A DNA stretch of 48,096 nucleotides from Streptosporangiaceae bacterium (GCA_025935815.1 JAICUO010000003.1:1-48096), one strand, 5' to 3'; counted from the stretch's first letter, positions 18,249-27,501 are shown. Notes: generated by a model not told the origin, from the sequence alone. Translations and numbers: made by a program.

Positions 18249-19651
18249 TTGCGCAGCAGCCTTCCCGCGCGCTCCCGCAGCACCGACGTGGCGTCGGTGG
18301 CGGCCTTCTCGGCCTTGACGCCGGCCGCGTCGGTCGTGCCCCCTGCCCATCCCCCGGCCTGCACCGCGACCGCCTTCTTCTTCACTGTCGTCTCAACGGC
18401 CAGGGGTTGGACGCTGAATGACCCGGCGTCCCAGCGGAGCAGCCCGATGCACGCGCCGGACGCCGCGACGGCCTCGGGGGTGAGCGGTCCGGCGACGGGG
18501 ATGCGGTCGGTGTCGACGGCGAGCGGGCGCCCGGTGACGGTGAACACCAGCGCGTCGTCGTCCTGGCGGGCGGCGTAGCCCTCCAGGAAGACGGGCACCG
18601 CGATGCGCGCCGGATGCCGGTCCAGCGGCGCGGTCGCCATGGCGGTGGCGGTGGGCAGCGCGACCCGGGCGGCGGCGAAGGGGGCGGCGGGCTCGCCCAG
18701 GCGGGCGTGCTCGTCGCTCCAGATCAGGTCGCCCTCGGCGGTGACCGGCATGTCCGCCAGGTCCATCGACCGGCCTTGGCTGACGGCGGCCAGCAGCGAC
18801 ATGCGCGGGCGGAGCAGCTGCCAGACGCCGGCCCCGATGACGGTGTCCGGCTTCGGCACCGAGACGGTGGCGCGCACCAGGCGCGGCCCGCCGCCGTCAG
18901 CGGGCTCGAGTACCGCGTGGACCTGGGCCTGCGCGGCGGTCGGGTGCTCGGTCAGGTCGATGCCGAGGGGCAGCAGGCGGCCGGTCACCGTGCCGGTCGC
19001 CGGGGCGCCGGCCGCGCCCGGCACCGTCAGCAGCATCCCGCGCGACCACAGGTCGGCCCAGCGGCGGGCCGGGACGCGCTCCAGGGTCGCGCCCGGGCAG
19101 GACGCCGCGAGCTCGGCCGCGAAGCCGTCCAGCAACGTGGCCAGGCGGCGCAGGGCCGGCTCGGCGAGCATTGCCGAGACGACCGGCGCTGACTCGGAGA
19201 CCACGCCGGTGTCGAGGCCCCGCCATCCGCCGCGGGCCAGGTCCGACAGCCACGAGCGCGCGGCGGCGAGCACGTTCGCCGCCTGCCGCGCCGAGGTTCC
19301 CTGGCCGGCCTGCTCGCTGGCGGGGTAGTCGCCGCCGCCGGGCCGGCCGGTCGCCTCGGTGACCTGGGTCATCAGCGCGTCGTGGACGGAGCCGAGCAGC
19401 GCGGTCCGCGCGGCGGCCAAGGCGACCAGGTGATCCTCGCTCGCGACTCCGGCCGCCGCCTTCTCGGCCGCCTCCGCGACCCGGGCCGCGAGCGGTGTCC
19501 CCGTGACCGCGCCGGCCAGCCTGGCTAGCCCGGCGGCCTGGGCGGGCTGCGGACGGAGCAGGCCGGCGGTGAGAACCTGGTCGAAGGCGTCGACGGCGGC
19601 CAGGGCCTCGTCGATCCCGTCGATGGTCTCGGCGAGCAGGTCGGCGCGCAT
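18245..19651 (-). CDS. Uncharacterised about 468-aa protein of the MoxR/VWA operon
   Basis: ATG 19651 overlaps the SWIM-like stop (TGATG); MRADLLAETIDGIDEALAAVDAFDQVLTAGLLRPQPAQAAG... Confidence 0.8.
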   Translation of the reverse strand: MRADLLAETIDGIDEALAAVDAFDQVLTAGLLRPQPAQAAGLARLAGAVTGTPLAARVAEAAEKAAAGVASEDHLVALAAARTALLGSVHDALMTQVTEATGRPGGGDYPASEQAGQGTSARQAANVLAAARSWLSDLARGGWRGLDTGVVSESAPVVSAMLAEPALRRLATLLDGFAAELAASCPGATLERVPARRWADLWSRGMLLTVPGAAGAPATGTVTGRLLPLGIDLTEHPTAAQAQVHAVLEPADGGGPRLVRATVSVPKPDTVIGAGVWQLLRPRMSLLAAVSQGRSMDLADMPVTAEGDLIWSDEHARLGEPAAPFAAARVALPTATAMATAPLDRHPARIAVPVFLEGYAARQDDDALVFTVTGRPLAVDTDRIPVAGPLTPEAVAASGACIGLLRWDAGSFSVQPLAVETTVKKKAVAVQAGGWAGGTTDAAGVKAEKAATDATSVLRERAGRLLRK

Positions 19652-20154
19652 CACGCCTCCGCCCTCGTCGGCGGGAACCACTGCATCTCCGGCACGGGCG
19701 CGGTGACCGGGGCGAGCTCCAGGTAGGCCAGGTGGCGCAGGAACCGGCTGAAGACCGGCGCGGCGAGCGCCGTATCTCCCTGAGCCGGGCGGGTGACGCT
19801 CATCCCCCGGGTGATGCTTGGCGCGCTCGGCTCCTCGCCGCCCAGCTCGACCCGCAGGTAGCGGGCGACGCGCTCGGCGCCGTACTGCAGCACCGCCTCG
19901 TTGACCAGCGCCAGTATGTGATTGCAGAATGAACCCCGGGCGCCGCCGCAGGGACGGTTGTTGTTGGTGCTGCAGGCGAACGTGTAAGTGCTGGCGGCGA
20001 CCGACGAGACGTAGACCCGCTCGATGTCCGAGCCACTGGACACCACGCCCTGCAAGCGCCCGTCGGCCAGCTCGGCGAACGGAACCTTAGCGAGCTTGCG
20101 CGGCCGGGCGAGTGGTATCACCCGCGCCGTGCTCAACTTCTCCCAATCTGGCAT
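19651..20154 (-). CDS. SWIM-like zinc-finger small protein
   Basis: YTFACSTNNNRPCGGARGSFCNHILALVNEAVL: C-x7-C-x7-C-x-H. Confidence 0.75.
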   Translation of the reverse strand: MPDWEKLSTARVIPLARPRKLAKVPFAELADGRLQGVVSSGSDIERVYVSSVAASTYTFACSTNNNRPCGGARGSFCNHILALVNEAVLQYGAERVARYLRVELGGEEPSAPSITRGMSVTRPAQGDTALAAPVFSRFLRHLAYLELAPVTAPVPEMQWFPPTRAEA

Positions 20155-20355
20155 CAGAGCATCTCCTACGCATCAGGGGGACTACCGCACCGCAGCGACG
20201 GGCATGAGCGCGAACATACACGCGACCACCGACATTTCACCGCCGATCGCCGGCCCCGCACCGCGCTGCGCGTCGCCGCCAGCGGCCACGCGCACCTCGG
20301 CCGCCTCGCCGCCCGCCTCGCGCGGTGATCGCAGCCCCCGAAGAACGCTCACCCG

Positions 20356-21861
20356 TTATCCGCGGGTATAGCGGTGCTTCACCCCCGCCGGGAAGAACTC
20401 GCGGTCCTCGAACGGCCGCACCTGGACCTGCGGCAGCTGGCGGTCGGCGGGCACGTAGTGCGCGTACTCGCTGTTCAGCCGCAGGAGCTGGTCGCGGATG
20501 GACACCGCCAGGTGGCCGGCGTCCCCGTCCCGCCCGGGGGCCAGCTCGACGGTGACCCGCAGCCGGTGGTCCCCCTCGGCATCCTCGGTCACTTCCAGGA
20601 CGAACTTCCCCGTAACGAAGTCACTGATCCCCGGCTGCTCCAGGCCGACGGCGACATTCTCCGGGTAGACGTTGGCCCCGTAGAACGACACGGTGAACAG
20701 CGAGCGGCCGAAGACGAACACGAACGGCAGCCCGCCGCCGGTGCTGCCCGACGCGGCGACCGGGTCGAATCCGTGCCGGGCGCAGAAGTCGAGCATCGCC
20801 TGGTATCCGATCAGGCCGCCCTCGTCCGCGATGTGGTAGCGGACCAGCGGCACGCCGCCGTCGCCGGTGAACAGCAGGGTCCCCGCCCGGGTCTCGAAGA
20901 ACCGGCTGGCCGGATCGTACTGCGCCAGGGTCGGCAGCCGTGACTCCCCGAACGCCTCCTTGGCCAGGGCCGGCCGGCTGGCCAGGAAGCGGCGCACGGT
21001 GACCGACAGCGGGGTCTCGTTGGCCAGGACCCCGGCGTCGGCGGTGCCGTACAGCGAGGCGCTGCCACGGGCGGCGTCGGCCAGGCCGGCCCGGCCGGCG
21101 ACCAGCTCGCGCCACTGCTCGCTGAAGACCTCGCCGGCGAACACGAGCTTGATCTGGTAATCCGCCCACGGGATCCCCTCGGCGAGGCCGGAGTCGATCA
21201 CGTTCTTCAGGAACGGCGGGTACCCCAGCAGCACCACCTGCTCGAAGTGCGGCGCCAGCTCCGGCAGCACGCGCAGGATCTCGGCCTTGTTGTTGCCGGG
21301 CGCCACCGTGGTCACCGGATACCCCTTGGCCGACAGGTGCCGCACGCACGCGGTGGTGAACAGGCCGCCGACCCACGTGCCCAGCGGGAAGCAGACCACC
21401 GCCAGGGTGGTGCGCTGGCCGGCCTGGAACCCGTCCCGGAAGACCTGCTCGAACCGCCGCGCGACGGCCAGCTCGTCGGCGACCGTCCGCGGCCAGATCG
21501 TCGGCGACCCGCTCGACCCGGACGACACCGACACCAGGTCGCAGCCGTCCAGCCGGCCGTCCCGGCACCGCTGCGGCAGTGGGTACCGGCGGTGGTAGGA
21601 CTCCTTGTCCATCATCGGCACCCGGCGGAAGTCATCAAGCGACTCGACCCCGGCCGGGTCGATCCCGTGCGCGCGCAGGAACTCCCGGTAGGCCGGCACG
21701 GTCGCGGCCGTGCGCCGGAACAGCTCCAGCGCCGCGCGCCCGCCGTCTGCGTGGTGCCCCCCGGCGCAGTCACCGCCGGCCGCGTCGTCGCCAGGCTGAG
21801 CGTCGGAGAGGAAGGCGCCGAATGCCGCGGCGACGCGGCGTGCCCTCGCGGTATCTATCAC
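20356..21861 (-). CDS. Phenylacetate-CoA ligase / CapK-like AMP-forming adenylate ligase
   Basis: GTG 21861; VSVSSGSSGSPTIWPRT (AMP-binding), LFTGDGGVPLVRYHIADEGGLIGY. Confidence 0.8.
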   Translation of the reverse strand: MIDTARARRVAAAFGAFLSDAQPGDDAAGGDCAGGHHADGGRAALELFRRTAATVPAYREFLRAHGIDPAGVESLDDFRRVPMMDKESYHRRYPLPQRCRDGRLDGCDLVSVSSGSSGSPTIWPRTVADELAVARRFEQVFRDGFQAGQRTTLAVVCFPLGTWVGGLFTTACVRHLSAKGYPVTTVAPGNNKAEILRVLPELAPHFEQVVLLGYPPFLKNVIDSGLAEGIPWADYQIKLVFAGEVFSEQWRELVAGRAGLADAARGSASLYGTADAGVLANETPLSVTVRRFLASRPALAKEAFGESRLPTLAQYDPASRFFETRAGTLLFTGDGGVPLVRYHIADEGGLIGYQAMLDFCARHGFDPVAASGSTGGGLPFVFVFGRSLFTVSFYGANVYPENVAVGLEQPGISDFVTGKFVLEVTEDAEGDHRLRVTVELAPGRDGDAGHLAVSIRDQLLRLNSEYAHYVPADRQLPQVQVRPFEDREFFPAGVKHRYTRG

Positions 21862-21918
21862 GCCTCCATCGAACCATTCCCAGTTCCTCGCGGCCGTTGA
21901 GGCGTAAATTTCGAGAAC

Positions 21919-22605
21919 GTGGCAGACCAGGAAGTCGAAGAGGCCCTGGCGCGCAGCTTCCTCGCCGAGCTGCCGCCGGAGCTGACTGGCGCGCTGCGGG
22001 CAGATGGCGAGCGCGCCGACTACCCGGCGGGCACGACGGTGTACCAGGCGGGGGGCGAGCCCCGGGCGGCGCTGGTGGTGCGCGGCCTTATGCGCGTGTA
22101 CCTGAGCTCGCCCGGGGGCCGGCAGGTCACCATCCGCTACGCCCGGCCCGGCGACGTGCTGGGGGTCGCCGTCCTGGTGGGCGGCCCGGGCGACTTCGGA
22201 GTGCAGGCCGTGGAGCCGTCGAGCGTGTTCCGGATCAGCGCGCGGACGCTGCTCACGACAGCGCAGCGCGATGCCCGCGTCTCCTGGGCCATCGCCGGGG
22301 AGCTGAACCGGCGCCTGTTCGAGGTGCTGGAGCAGACCGCCGTCATCGCGTTCGGCTCGGTGCGCCAGCGCGTCGCCGCTCACCTGCTCGACCTCGCCTC
22401 CGAGCAGCAGCGCCCGCACGGCCGCCTGGTGGCCCGCGTGTCGCAGCAGGAGCTGGCGGACGCGGCCGGGTCGGTCCGCGAGGTGGTGGCCCGGACGCTG
22501 CGCGACTTGCGGGTCGCCGGGATCGTGGCCACCGCGGCCGACAGCGTGGTTATCCTCGACCCGGCCCGGCTGTACGCCGAATCAGGGATTGGATCCGGTC
22601 CGTAA
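21919..22605 (+). CDS. Crp/Fnr-family transcriptional regulator
   Basis: cNMP-binding-like YPAGTTVYQAGGEPRAALVVRGLMRVYLSSPGGRQVTIRYARPGDVLG plus C-term HTH VSQQELADAAGSVREVVARTLRDLRVAGIV. Confidence 0.92.
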   Translation: MADQEVEEALARSFLAELPPELTGALRADGERADYPAGTTVYQAGGEPRAALVVRGLMRVYLSSPGGRQVTIRYARPGDVLGVAVLVGGPGDFGVQAVEPSSVFRISARTLLTTAQRDARVSWAIAGELNRRLFEVLEQTAVIAFGSVRQRVAAHLLDLASEQQRPHGRLVARVSQQELADAAGSVREVVARTLRDLRVAGIVATAADSVVILDPARLYAESGIGSGP

Positions 22606-22680
22606 CTTTAGTCACCCGCCCGGCGACTGAGGTCGCTGATGCGGGCGCCCGGCCGCGGCAGCCTGGGTCCCGTGACCGCT

Positions 22681-23550
22681 ATGTCCCGGGCCGAGCCCGG
22701 ATCCCCGGGGCCGGTGAAGGCGGTGTCGGTGATCAGCACCGGGACCGTGCGGATCCGCCCCGAGCACCCCGGCGGCAGCCGCGCGCCGCTGCCCTGGTGG
22801 CTGCTGACCTCCCGGCGCTGGACGCCGCCCCAGCCGATCAACGTCTACGTGATCGAGCACGCCCGCGGCCTGATCTTGTTCGACACCGGGCAAGACCGGG
22901 CCTCGGTCACCGACAGCGGCTACTTCCCGGGCGGCCTCCCCGGCTACCTGCAGCGCCGCCTGGCCCGCTTCGACGTCGGCGAGCAGGACACCCTGGCCGC
23001 GCAGCTCGCCACGCTCGGGTACGCCCCCGCCGACGTGGACATCGCGATCCTGTCCCACCTGCACGTGGATCACGTCGGCGGGCTGCCCGAGCTGGCCGGC
23101 TCCCGGCTGCTGGTGTCCGCCGCCGAATGGGCGCAGCTGGCCAGGCCCGCCCCCGAGGTGCGCGGCTTCCCGCGCCGCCACATCCAGCTGCCCGGGCTGA
23201 GGTGGCAGCCGGTCACCCCGGAGCCCGTCGGTGACCCCGCCCTGGCGCCGTTCACCGCGGCAACGGACGTGATGGGCGACGGGTCGCTGCTACTCCTGCC
23301 GACCCCCGGTCACACCCCGGGATCGGTATCCCTGCTGGTCCGCCGGACTGGCCGGCCGCCCCTGCTGCTGGCCGGGGACCTCACCTTCGGAGCCGGCCTC
23401 CTGGCCAGCGGCCAGCTTCCCGGCATCGGCAGCCGGCGGCAGCTCGCGGACAGCTCCCGCAAGGCCCTCGCCCTCGCGCGGCAGCAGCCGGGCCTGGTCA
23501 TCTTGCCCGCCCACGACCCGACGGCCGCCGCCCGGCTGCTGGACAGCTGA
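22681..23550 (+). CDS. MBL-fold metallo-hydrolase
   Basis: ILSHLHVDHVGGLPEL (HxHxDH), PTPGHTPGSVSLL, LLAGDLTF. Confidence 0.9.
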   Translation: MSRAEPGSPGPVKAVSVISTGTVRIRPEHPGGSRAPLPWWLLTSRRWTPPQPINVYVIEHARGLILFDTGQDRASVTDSGYFPGGLPGYLQRRLARFDVGEQDTLAAQLATLGYAPADVDIAILSHLHVDHVGGLPELAGSRLLVSAAEWAQLARPAPEVRGFPRRHIQLPGLRWQPVTPEPVGDPALAPFTAATDVMGDGSLLLLPTPGHTPGSVSLLVRRTGRPPLLLAGDLTFGAGLLASGQLPGIGSRRQLADSSRKALALARQQPGLVILPAHDPTAAARLLDS

Positions 23551-23570
23551 CATGCGATCTGGAGACGACG

Positions 23571-24542
23571 ATGGAAATCGACAAGCTCGAGCCGGTGCGG
23601 CTCGGCGACACTACCCAGTGGATCCGGGTCCGGGCCAGGACCGCCGGCCAGCCGCCCCTCCTGCTCGTGCAGATGGGCCCGGGCCTGCCGATGCTCAGCG
23701 AGGTTCGCACGTTCGAGCGCCTGCTGGCGCTCGAGGACGACTTCACGGTCATCTACTGGGACCAGCGCGCCATCGGCCGCTCGCTGCGCTCCGGGGACGC
23801 CCCCGGCGACGGCAGCCGGGTCGAGGCGATGGTCGGCGACACTGAGGCGCTCCTGGCGATGGCGCGCGAGCGGTTCGGGGCGCCCGCGCTGGTGGTGGGC
23901 TTCTCGATGGGCGCGATGATCGCCGCGCGCGCCACCGCGCGCCGCCCGGACCTGGTGGCGGCCCTGGTCACAGTGGGACTGGACATTGACGGCCCCGCCG
24001 CCGAGCACGGCGCCTATGAGTTCGCGCTGGCCACCGCGCGGTCCCGGAAGAACCGCCGGGCGATCCGGCAGCTTGAGGCCATCGGGCCGCCACCCCACCT
24101 GCGGCAGGAGGAATTCGCGACGCGGGTGCGGTGGGTCATGAACTTCGGCGGCGCGCGCGTCGGCCACACCTACAATTCCCTCGCCCGCGGCCTGCTGCTG
24201 AGCCTGCTGCGCTCCCCCGACTACTCGCCCGGCGACGTCATCCGGGCCCTGCGGGGGATCACGGCGGCCCAGGCCGCGCTGCAGCCGGAGCTGGCCGTGC
24301 TTGACCTGACCGGCACGCTCACCCGGCTGCCCGTCCCCGTCGTCATGGTCCAGGGACGCCACGACCAGGTCGCGCCCGCCGCCGCCGCGCAGCGCTACGC
24401 CGACCTGCTGCAGGCGCCCGGCAAGCAGCTCATCTGGTTCGAGCACTCCGCGCACATGCCGCACGTGGAGGAGCCCGCGCGGTTCCGGGAGCTGCTCGCG
24501 ACGGTCCGGCTCACCCTGCCCGCCAGCCCCGTCCGACCGTAG
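23571..24542 (+). CDS. Alpha/beta-hydrolase
   Basis: VIYWDQRAIGRS, nucleophile elbow VVGFSMGAMIAARAT, VMVQGRHDQVAP, FEHSAHMPHVEEP. Confidence 0.92.
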   Translation: MEIDKLEPVRLGDTTQWIRVRARTAGQPPLLLVQMGPGLPMLSEVRTFERLLALEDDFTVIYWDQRAIGRSLRSGDAPGDGSRVEAMVGDTEALLAMARERFGAPALVVGFSMGAMIAARATARRPDLVAALVTVGLDIDGPAAEHGAYEFALATARSRKNRRAIRQLEAIGPPPHLRQEEFATRVRWVMNFGGARVGHTYNSLARGLLLSLLRSPDYSPGDVIRALRGITAAQAALQPELAVLDLTGTLTRLPVPVVMVQGRHDQVAPAAAAQRYADLLQAPGKQLIWFEHSAHMPHVEEPARFRELLATVRLTLPASPVRP

Positions 24543-24554
24543 GAGAGGTACCTC

Positions 24555-25532
24555 ATGACCACCGCATCGACCGAAGTGCTGCTGCTCGGGGCGGCCGGGA
24601 ACAGCGGCCAGCTCATCGCGGCCGAGCTGGCCGCCCGCGGCGTGCCCGTCCGGCTGGCCGGCCGCCGCCGCGGCCCCCTGGACGACCTGGCCCGCGCCCT
24701 GGCCGCCGGCGGCGCGCCGGCCGGCGTGCGCGTCGTCGACATGAGCGACGCGGCCTCGCTGGCCGAGGCGATCAGCGGCACCGGCGTGGTGCTGTCCACC
24801 GTCGGGCCGTTCGCGCGCCTGGCCGGCCCGGTGATCGACGCCTGCCTGGCCGCCGGCGTGTCCTACGTGGACATCGCGAACGAGTGGCCGGCGGTCCGGG
24901 CCCTGCTCGACCGCGACGAGCAAGCCCGCGCGCACGCGGTCACGCTGGTCACCGGGGCCGGGTTCGGGCCCGCCGCGACCGAGACGCTGGTGCTGCGCCT
25001 GGTCGAGCGGACCGCCGGGACGCCGGAGCGCGTCCGGGTCGCCGCCGCCGCCGGGGTCGCCCGGCAAAGCGACGGCGTGCGCCAGACGATCCAGGAATCC
25101 CTGCCCGAGGGCGCCATCACCTACCGCGACGGCCAGCTGGTCCGCGAGCCCCTCGGCAGCGGCGCCACCACGGTGACCTTCGGCGGCACCAAGCGGCAGA
25201 TGCTCCCCGGGCCGGTCGCCGACCTCGAGGCGGCCCGGCTGGCCAGCGGGGCACCCGACGTGGTCGCCTACATCGCGGGCCCGGCCGCCCGGGCCGCGGG
25301 AACCGACTCCTTCACCTGGGCCGAGGTCACCGGCCCGGACGGGCGGGCGATCACCGCCGAGCTCCGCACCGGCGAGGGCGTCCGCGCCACGGCGGCCATC
25401 GCCGCCGAGGTCACCCGGCGCGTCCTGGCCGGGGCCAAGCCGGGCGCCTGGACCGCCGGCCAGCTCCTCGGCGCCGGCCTCGTCACCGACGCCATCGCCG
25501 CCCAGGTGACCGTGCACGAGCGGCGGCCGTAG
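24555..25532 (+). CDS. Saccharopine dehydrogenase NADP-binding-like / trans-acting enoyl-reductase-like protein
   Basis: EVLLLGAAGNSGQLIAAELAARGVPVRLAGRRRGPLDDLARAL...GVVLSTVGPFARLAGPVIDACLAAGVSYVDIANE. Confidence 0.9.
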   Translation: MTTASTEVLLLGAAGNSGQLIAAELAARGVPVRLAGRRRGPLDDLARALAAGGAPAGVRVVDMSDAASLAEAISGTGVVLSTVGPFARLAGPVIDACLAAGVSYVDIANEWPAVRALLDRDEQARAHAVTLVTGAGFGPAATETLVLRLVERTAGTPERVRVAAAAGVARQSDGVRQTIQESLPEGAITYRDGQLVREPLGSGATTVTFGGTKRQMLPGPVADLEAARLASGAPDVVAYIAGPAARAAGTDSFTWAEVTGPDGRAITAELRTGEGVRATAAIAAEVTRRVLAGAKPGAWTAGQLLGAGLVTDAIAAQVTVHERRP

Positions 25533-25667
25533 CCCCCGGTCAGCTCGGGCCCTGGCGCCCGACGAGGCGCAAGGCCCCGCCCGCGCCACCAGCGTCTCGT
25601 CACCACCCGGCGGGCTTTGGCTGTTGGCACTTGACCTGTCTTGCGCGCAAGCGTACGTTCCTGACTG

Positions 25668-25684
25668 TTAGGAAACTTTTCTAA
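25668..25684. promoter_or_regulatory. TTAGGAAA-C-TTTTCTAA near-palindrome (GTTAGGAAACTTTCCTAAC-type operator)
   Basis: 7 of 8 arm positions pair; resembles a motif often seen ahead of secreted hydrolase genes in streptomycetes (recalled, not checked). Confidence 0.5.
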
Positions 25685-26104
25685 TAATGGGGTCGGGGGA
25701 TACCGCGGCGCCCCGATGGCGTCCAAGGCGGCACTGTGAACCGGAAGCTCTTCCCGCCCGCCAGGCTCGCGGGCCTCGGTGGCTGGCTCGCCGCGTCCGC
25801 CGCGTTGGTGCAACGCCGCCCCCGTCACCGCGGACTTCACCGCGCTCTGGCGGTAGCGCTCTGGTTCCGCAACGCGGCAGCGGCCGACGGTAAGCCCGCA
25901 GCGCGCCTGGTGGCTGTCATCTCCGGGGGCTATGCTTGGTGTGGCAGCTAACACACCTGCCTGTCTCCGAGTTGCCCTGGCCCGGCGCCGGCGGTAGCGG
26001 TTTAGGACAAGAGCGGCTCAGCCCTCGTGTGAGTTCCCTCCCTTCCATCGTGATCGTCCTGCGGTGGCCGGGCGCCGGGACGCGGCCACCGGATCGGGTA
26101 AACG

Positions 26105-26659
26105 ATGGCGCACGACAAGATCAAGGCGGCCGCCCGCAGGCGCATGGCGACGACCGGCGAGTCCTACAGCGCCGCCCGGCGCGAGGTCATCAGGCAGTTC
26201 CGCGATGCCGCGAGCAGCGACCCGTCCGGGGAGCCGCAATGGTTCGCGATCAGCTACCAGGACATGGGCCCGGTCTCCACCTGGGCCGACACCCTGCTCG
26301 GCGGGGGCCCGGCCGGAGGGCGGATCGAGGTCGGCGCCGGCGAGCTGCGGCTGCGGATGGCCGACTTCAAGGTCGACGTGCCGCGCGCCTCCGTCCGCCG
26401 GGCCGCCCGGTCCGCACACCAGGCCAGGGGAACGATCGGCGTGCACGCCAAGGGCAGCCGCTGGCTGGCGAACGGCTCGGCGGACGGCCTGGTGGAGATC
26501 GAGGTCGACCCGCCCTGCCACACCGAGCGCAGCCTCAGCACCTTGTTCCGCCGGATGAAGGTCACCCGGCTGATCGTGAGCCTCGTCGACCCGGACGGCT
26601 TCATCGCCGCGCTCGGCGGCGATGAAGCTTATCCGCCCGCCGGCTCCCGGACGGAGTGA
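26105..26659 (+). CDS. Hypothetical protein with N-terminal RRRMATTGESYSAAR module
   Basis: ORF starting MAHDKIKAAARRRMATTGESYSAARREVIRQF; coherent codon usage. Confidence 0.7.
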   Translation: MAHDKIKAAARRRMATTGESYSAARREVIRQFRDAASSDPSGEPQWFAISYQDMGPVSTWADTLLGGGPAGGRIEVGAGELRLRMADFKVDVPRASVRRAARSAHQARGTIGVHAKGSRWLANGSADGLVEIEVDPPCHTERSLSTLFRRMKVTRLIVSLVDPDGFIAALGGDEAYPPAGSRTE

Positions 26660-26682
26660 CCAGCGGTCGTGGTGAACCTGCG

Positions 26683-27306
26683 TCAGGCCGCGCCGAAGTC
26701 GAAGCCCTGCGGCTCGGCGGCCAGCGGCTTCCCCTCGCCCCCGGTAACCGGCACGTCGGTGCCGACCGTCTCGAAGCGCGGCCTGGCCAGGTCCACCGCC
26801 CCGGCTCCGCTCAGCAGGACGCCGAAATGCACGGAATCCGCGTCCTCGCCCACGTCGAGCACGTTAGCCGCCTCCGTCCACGCGGTGGTCCCGCGCAGCG
26901 CCCGGTCCTGCATGTTGTCAAGCGCCCTTTCACCGCTGGCCCTGTCGACTCGCAGCCAGATGCCAGCCCAGTGCCCGATCTCCTGGCCCCGGATCACGGC
27001 ACTGAAGCGGACCCGCAGGCCCCGGTAGCGCGCCGCGTCGATGCTCTGCATGACGGTGCCGAAGCCGCCCGGCGACCCGGCGATCCGGAAGCGCAGCTGT
27101 ATCACGCGCTTGCCGTCGTAAGCGCAGGCCCGCGGTAGCAGCCCCGCATCGTAGTCCCCCGGATGGCTCCCGGCCATGAACCACCCGCCTGGCAGCGTAT
27201 CCAGCGTGGCCTCGCTGAGCAGCGCGGTCAGCGCCTGGGTGTAGTTCTCCCCGGTCTCGTCCATGCGGGCGCGGACCAGTCGCTTGAGATCCTTGTGCTG
27301 CGGCAC
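26683..27306 (-). CDS. Hypothetical protein with the same N-terminal module (RARMDETGENYTQA) and a beta-rich C-terminal domain
   Basis: GTG 27306: VPQHKDLKRLVRARMDETGENYTQALTALL...GWFMAGSHPGDYDAGLLPRACAYDGKRVIQLRFRIAG. Confidence 0.7.
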   Translation of the reverse strand: MPQHKDLKRLVRARMDETGENYTQALTALLSEATLDTLPGGWFMAGSHPGDYDAGLLPRACAYDGKRVIQLRFRIAGSPGGFGTVMQSIDAARYRGLRVRFSAVIRGQEIGHWAGIWLRVDRASGERALDNMQDRALRGTTAWTEAANVLDVGEDADSVHFGVLLSGAGAVDLARPRFETVGTDVPVTGGEGKPLAAEPQGFDFGAA

Positions 27307-27501
27307 GGTAACAACCTCCGTCGCGGCGGCCGCCCCAGCGCTCGGTGACCCAGAGCCGGCCAGACGGAAGTCCGGCATGCTGCATGCAACCGGTCCGGGA
27401 GTACGCCCCCCTTCGGCCTGACATCGCCCCGCTGGGGAAGGGCTGCCAGCCTTGGCGTCGAACCGCGCCGCCTTCATCATGAGCGAGCGCCCGGCCCCGG
27501 G

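Noticed and set aside
17190-18578. 462-aa plus-strand ORF
   Set aside because: Antisense shadow of the VWA gene and its neighbour
23310-25589. 759-aa minus-strand ORF
   Set aside because: Antisense to the MBL, alpha/beta-hydrolase and reductase genes; low-complexity composition
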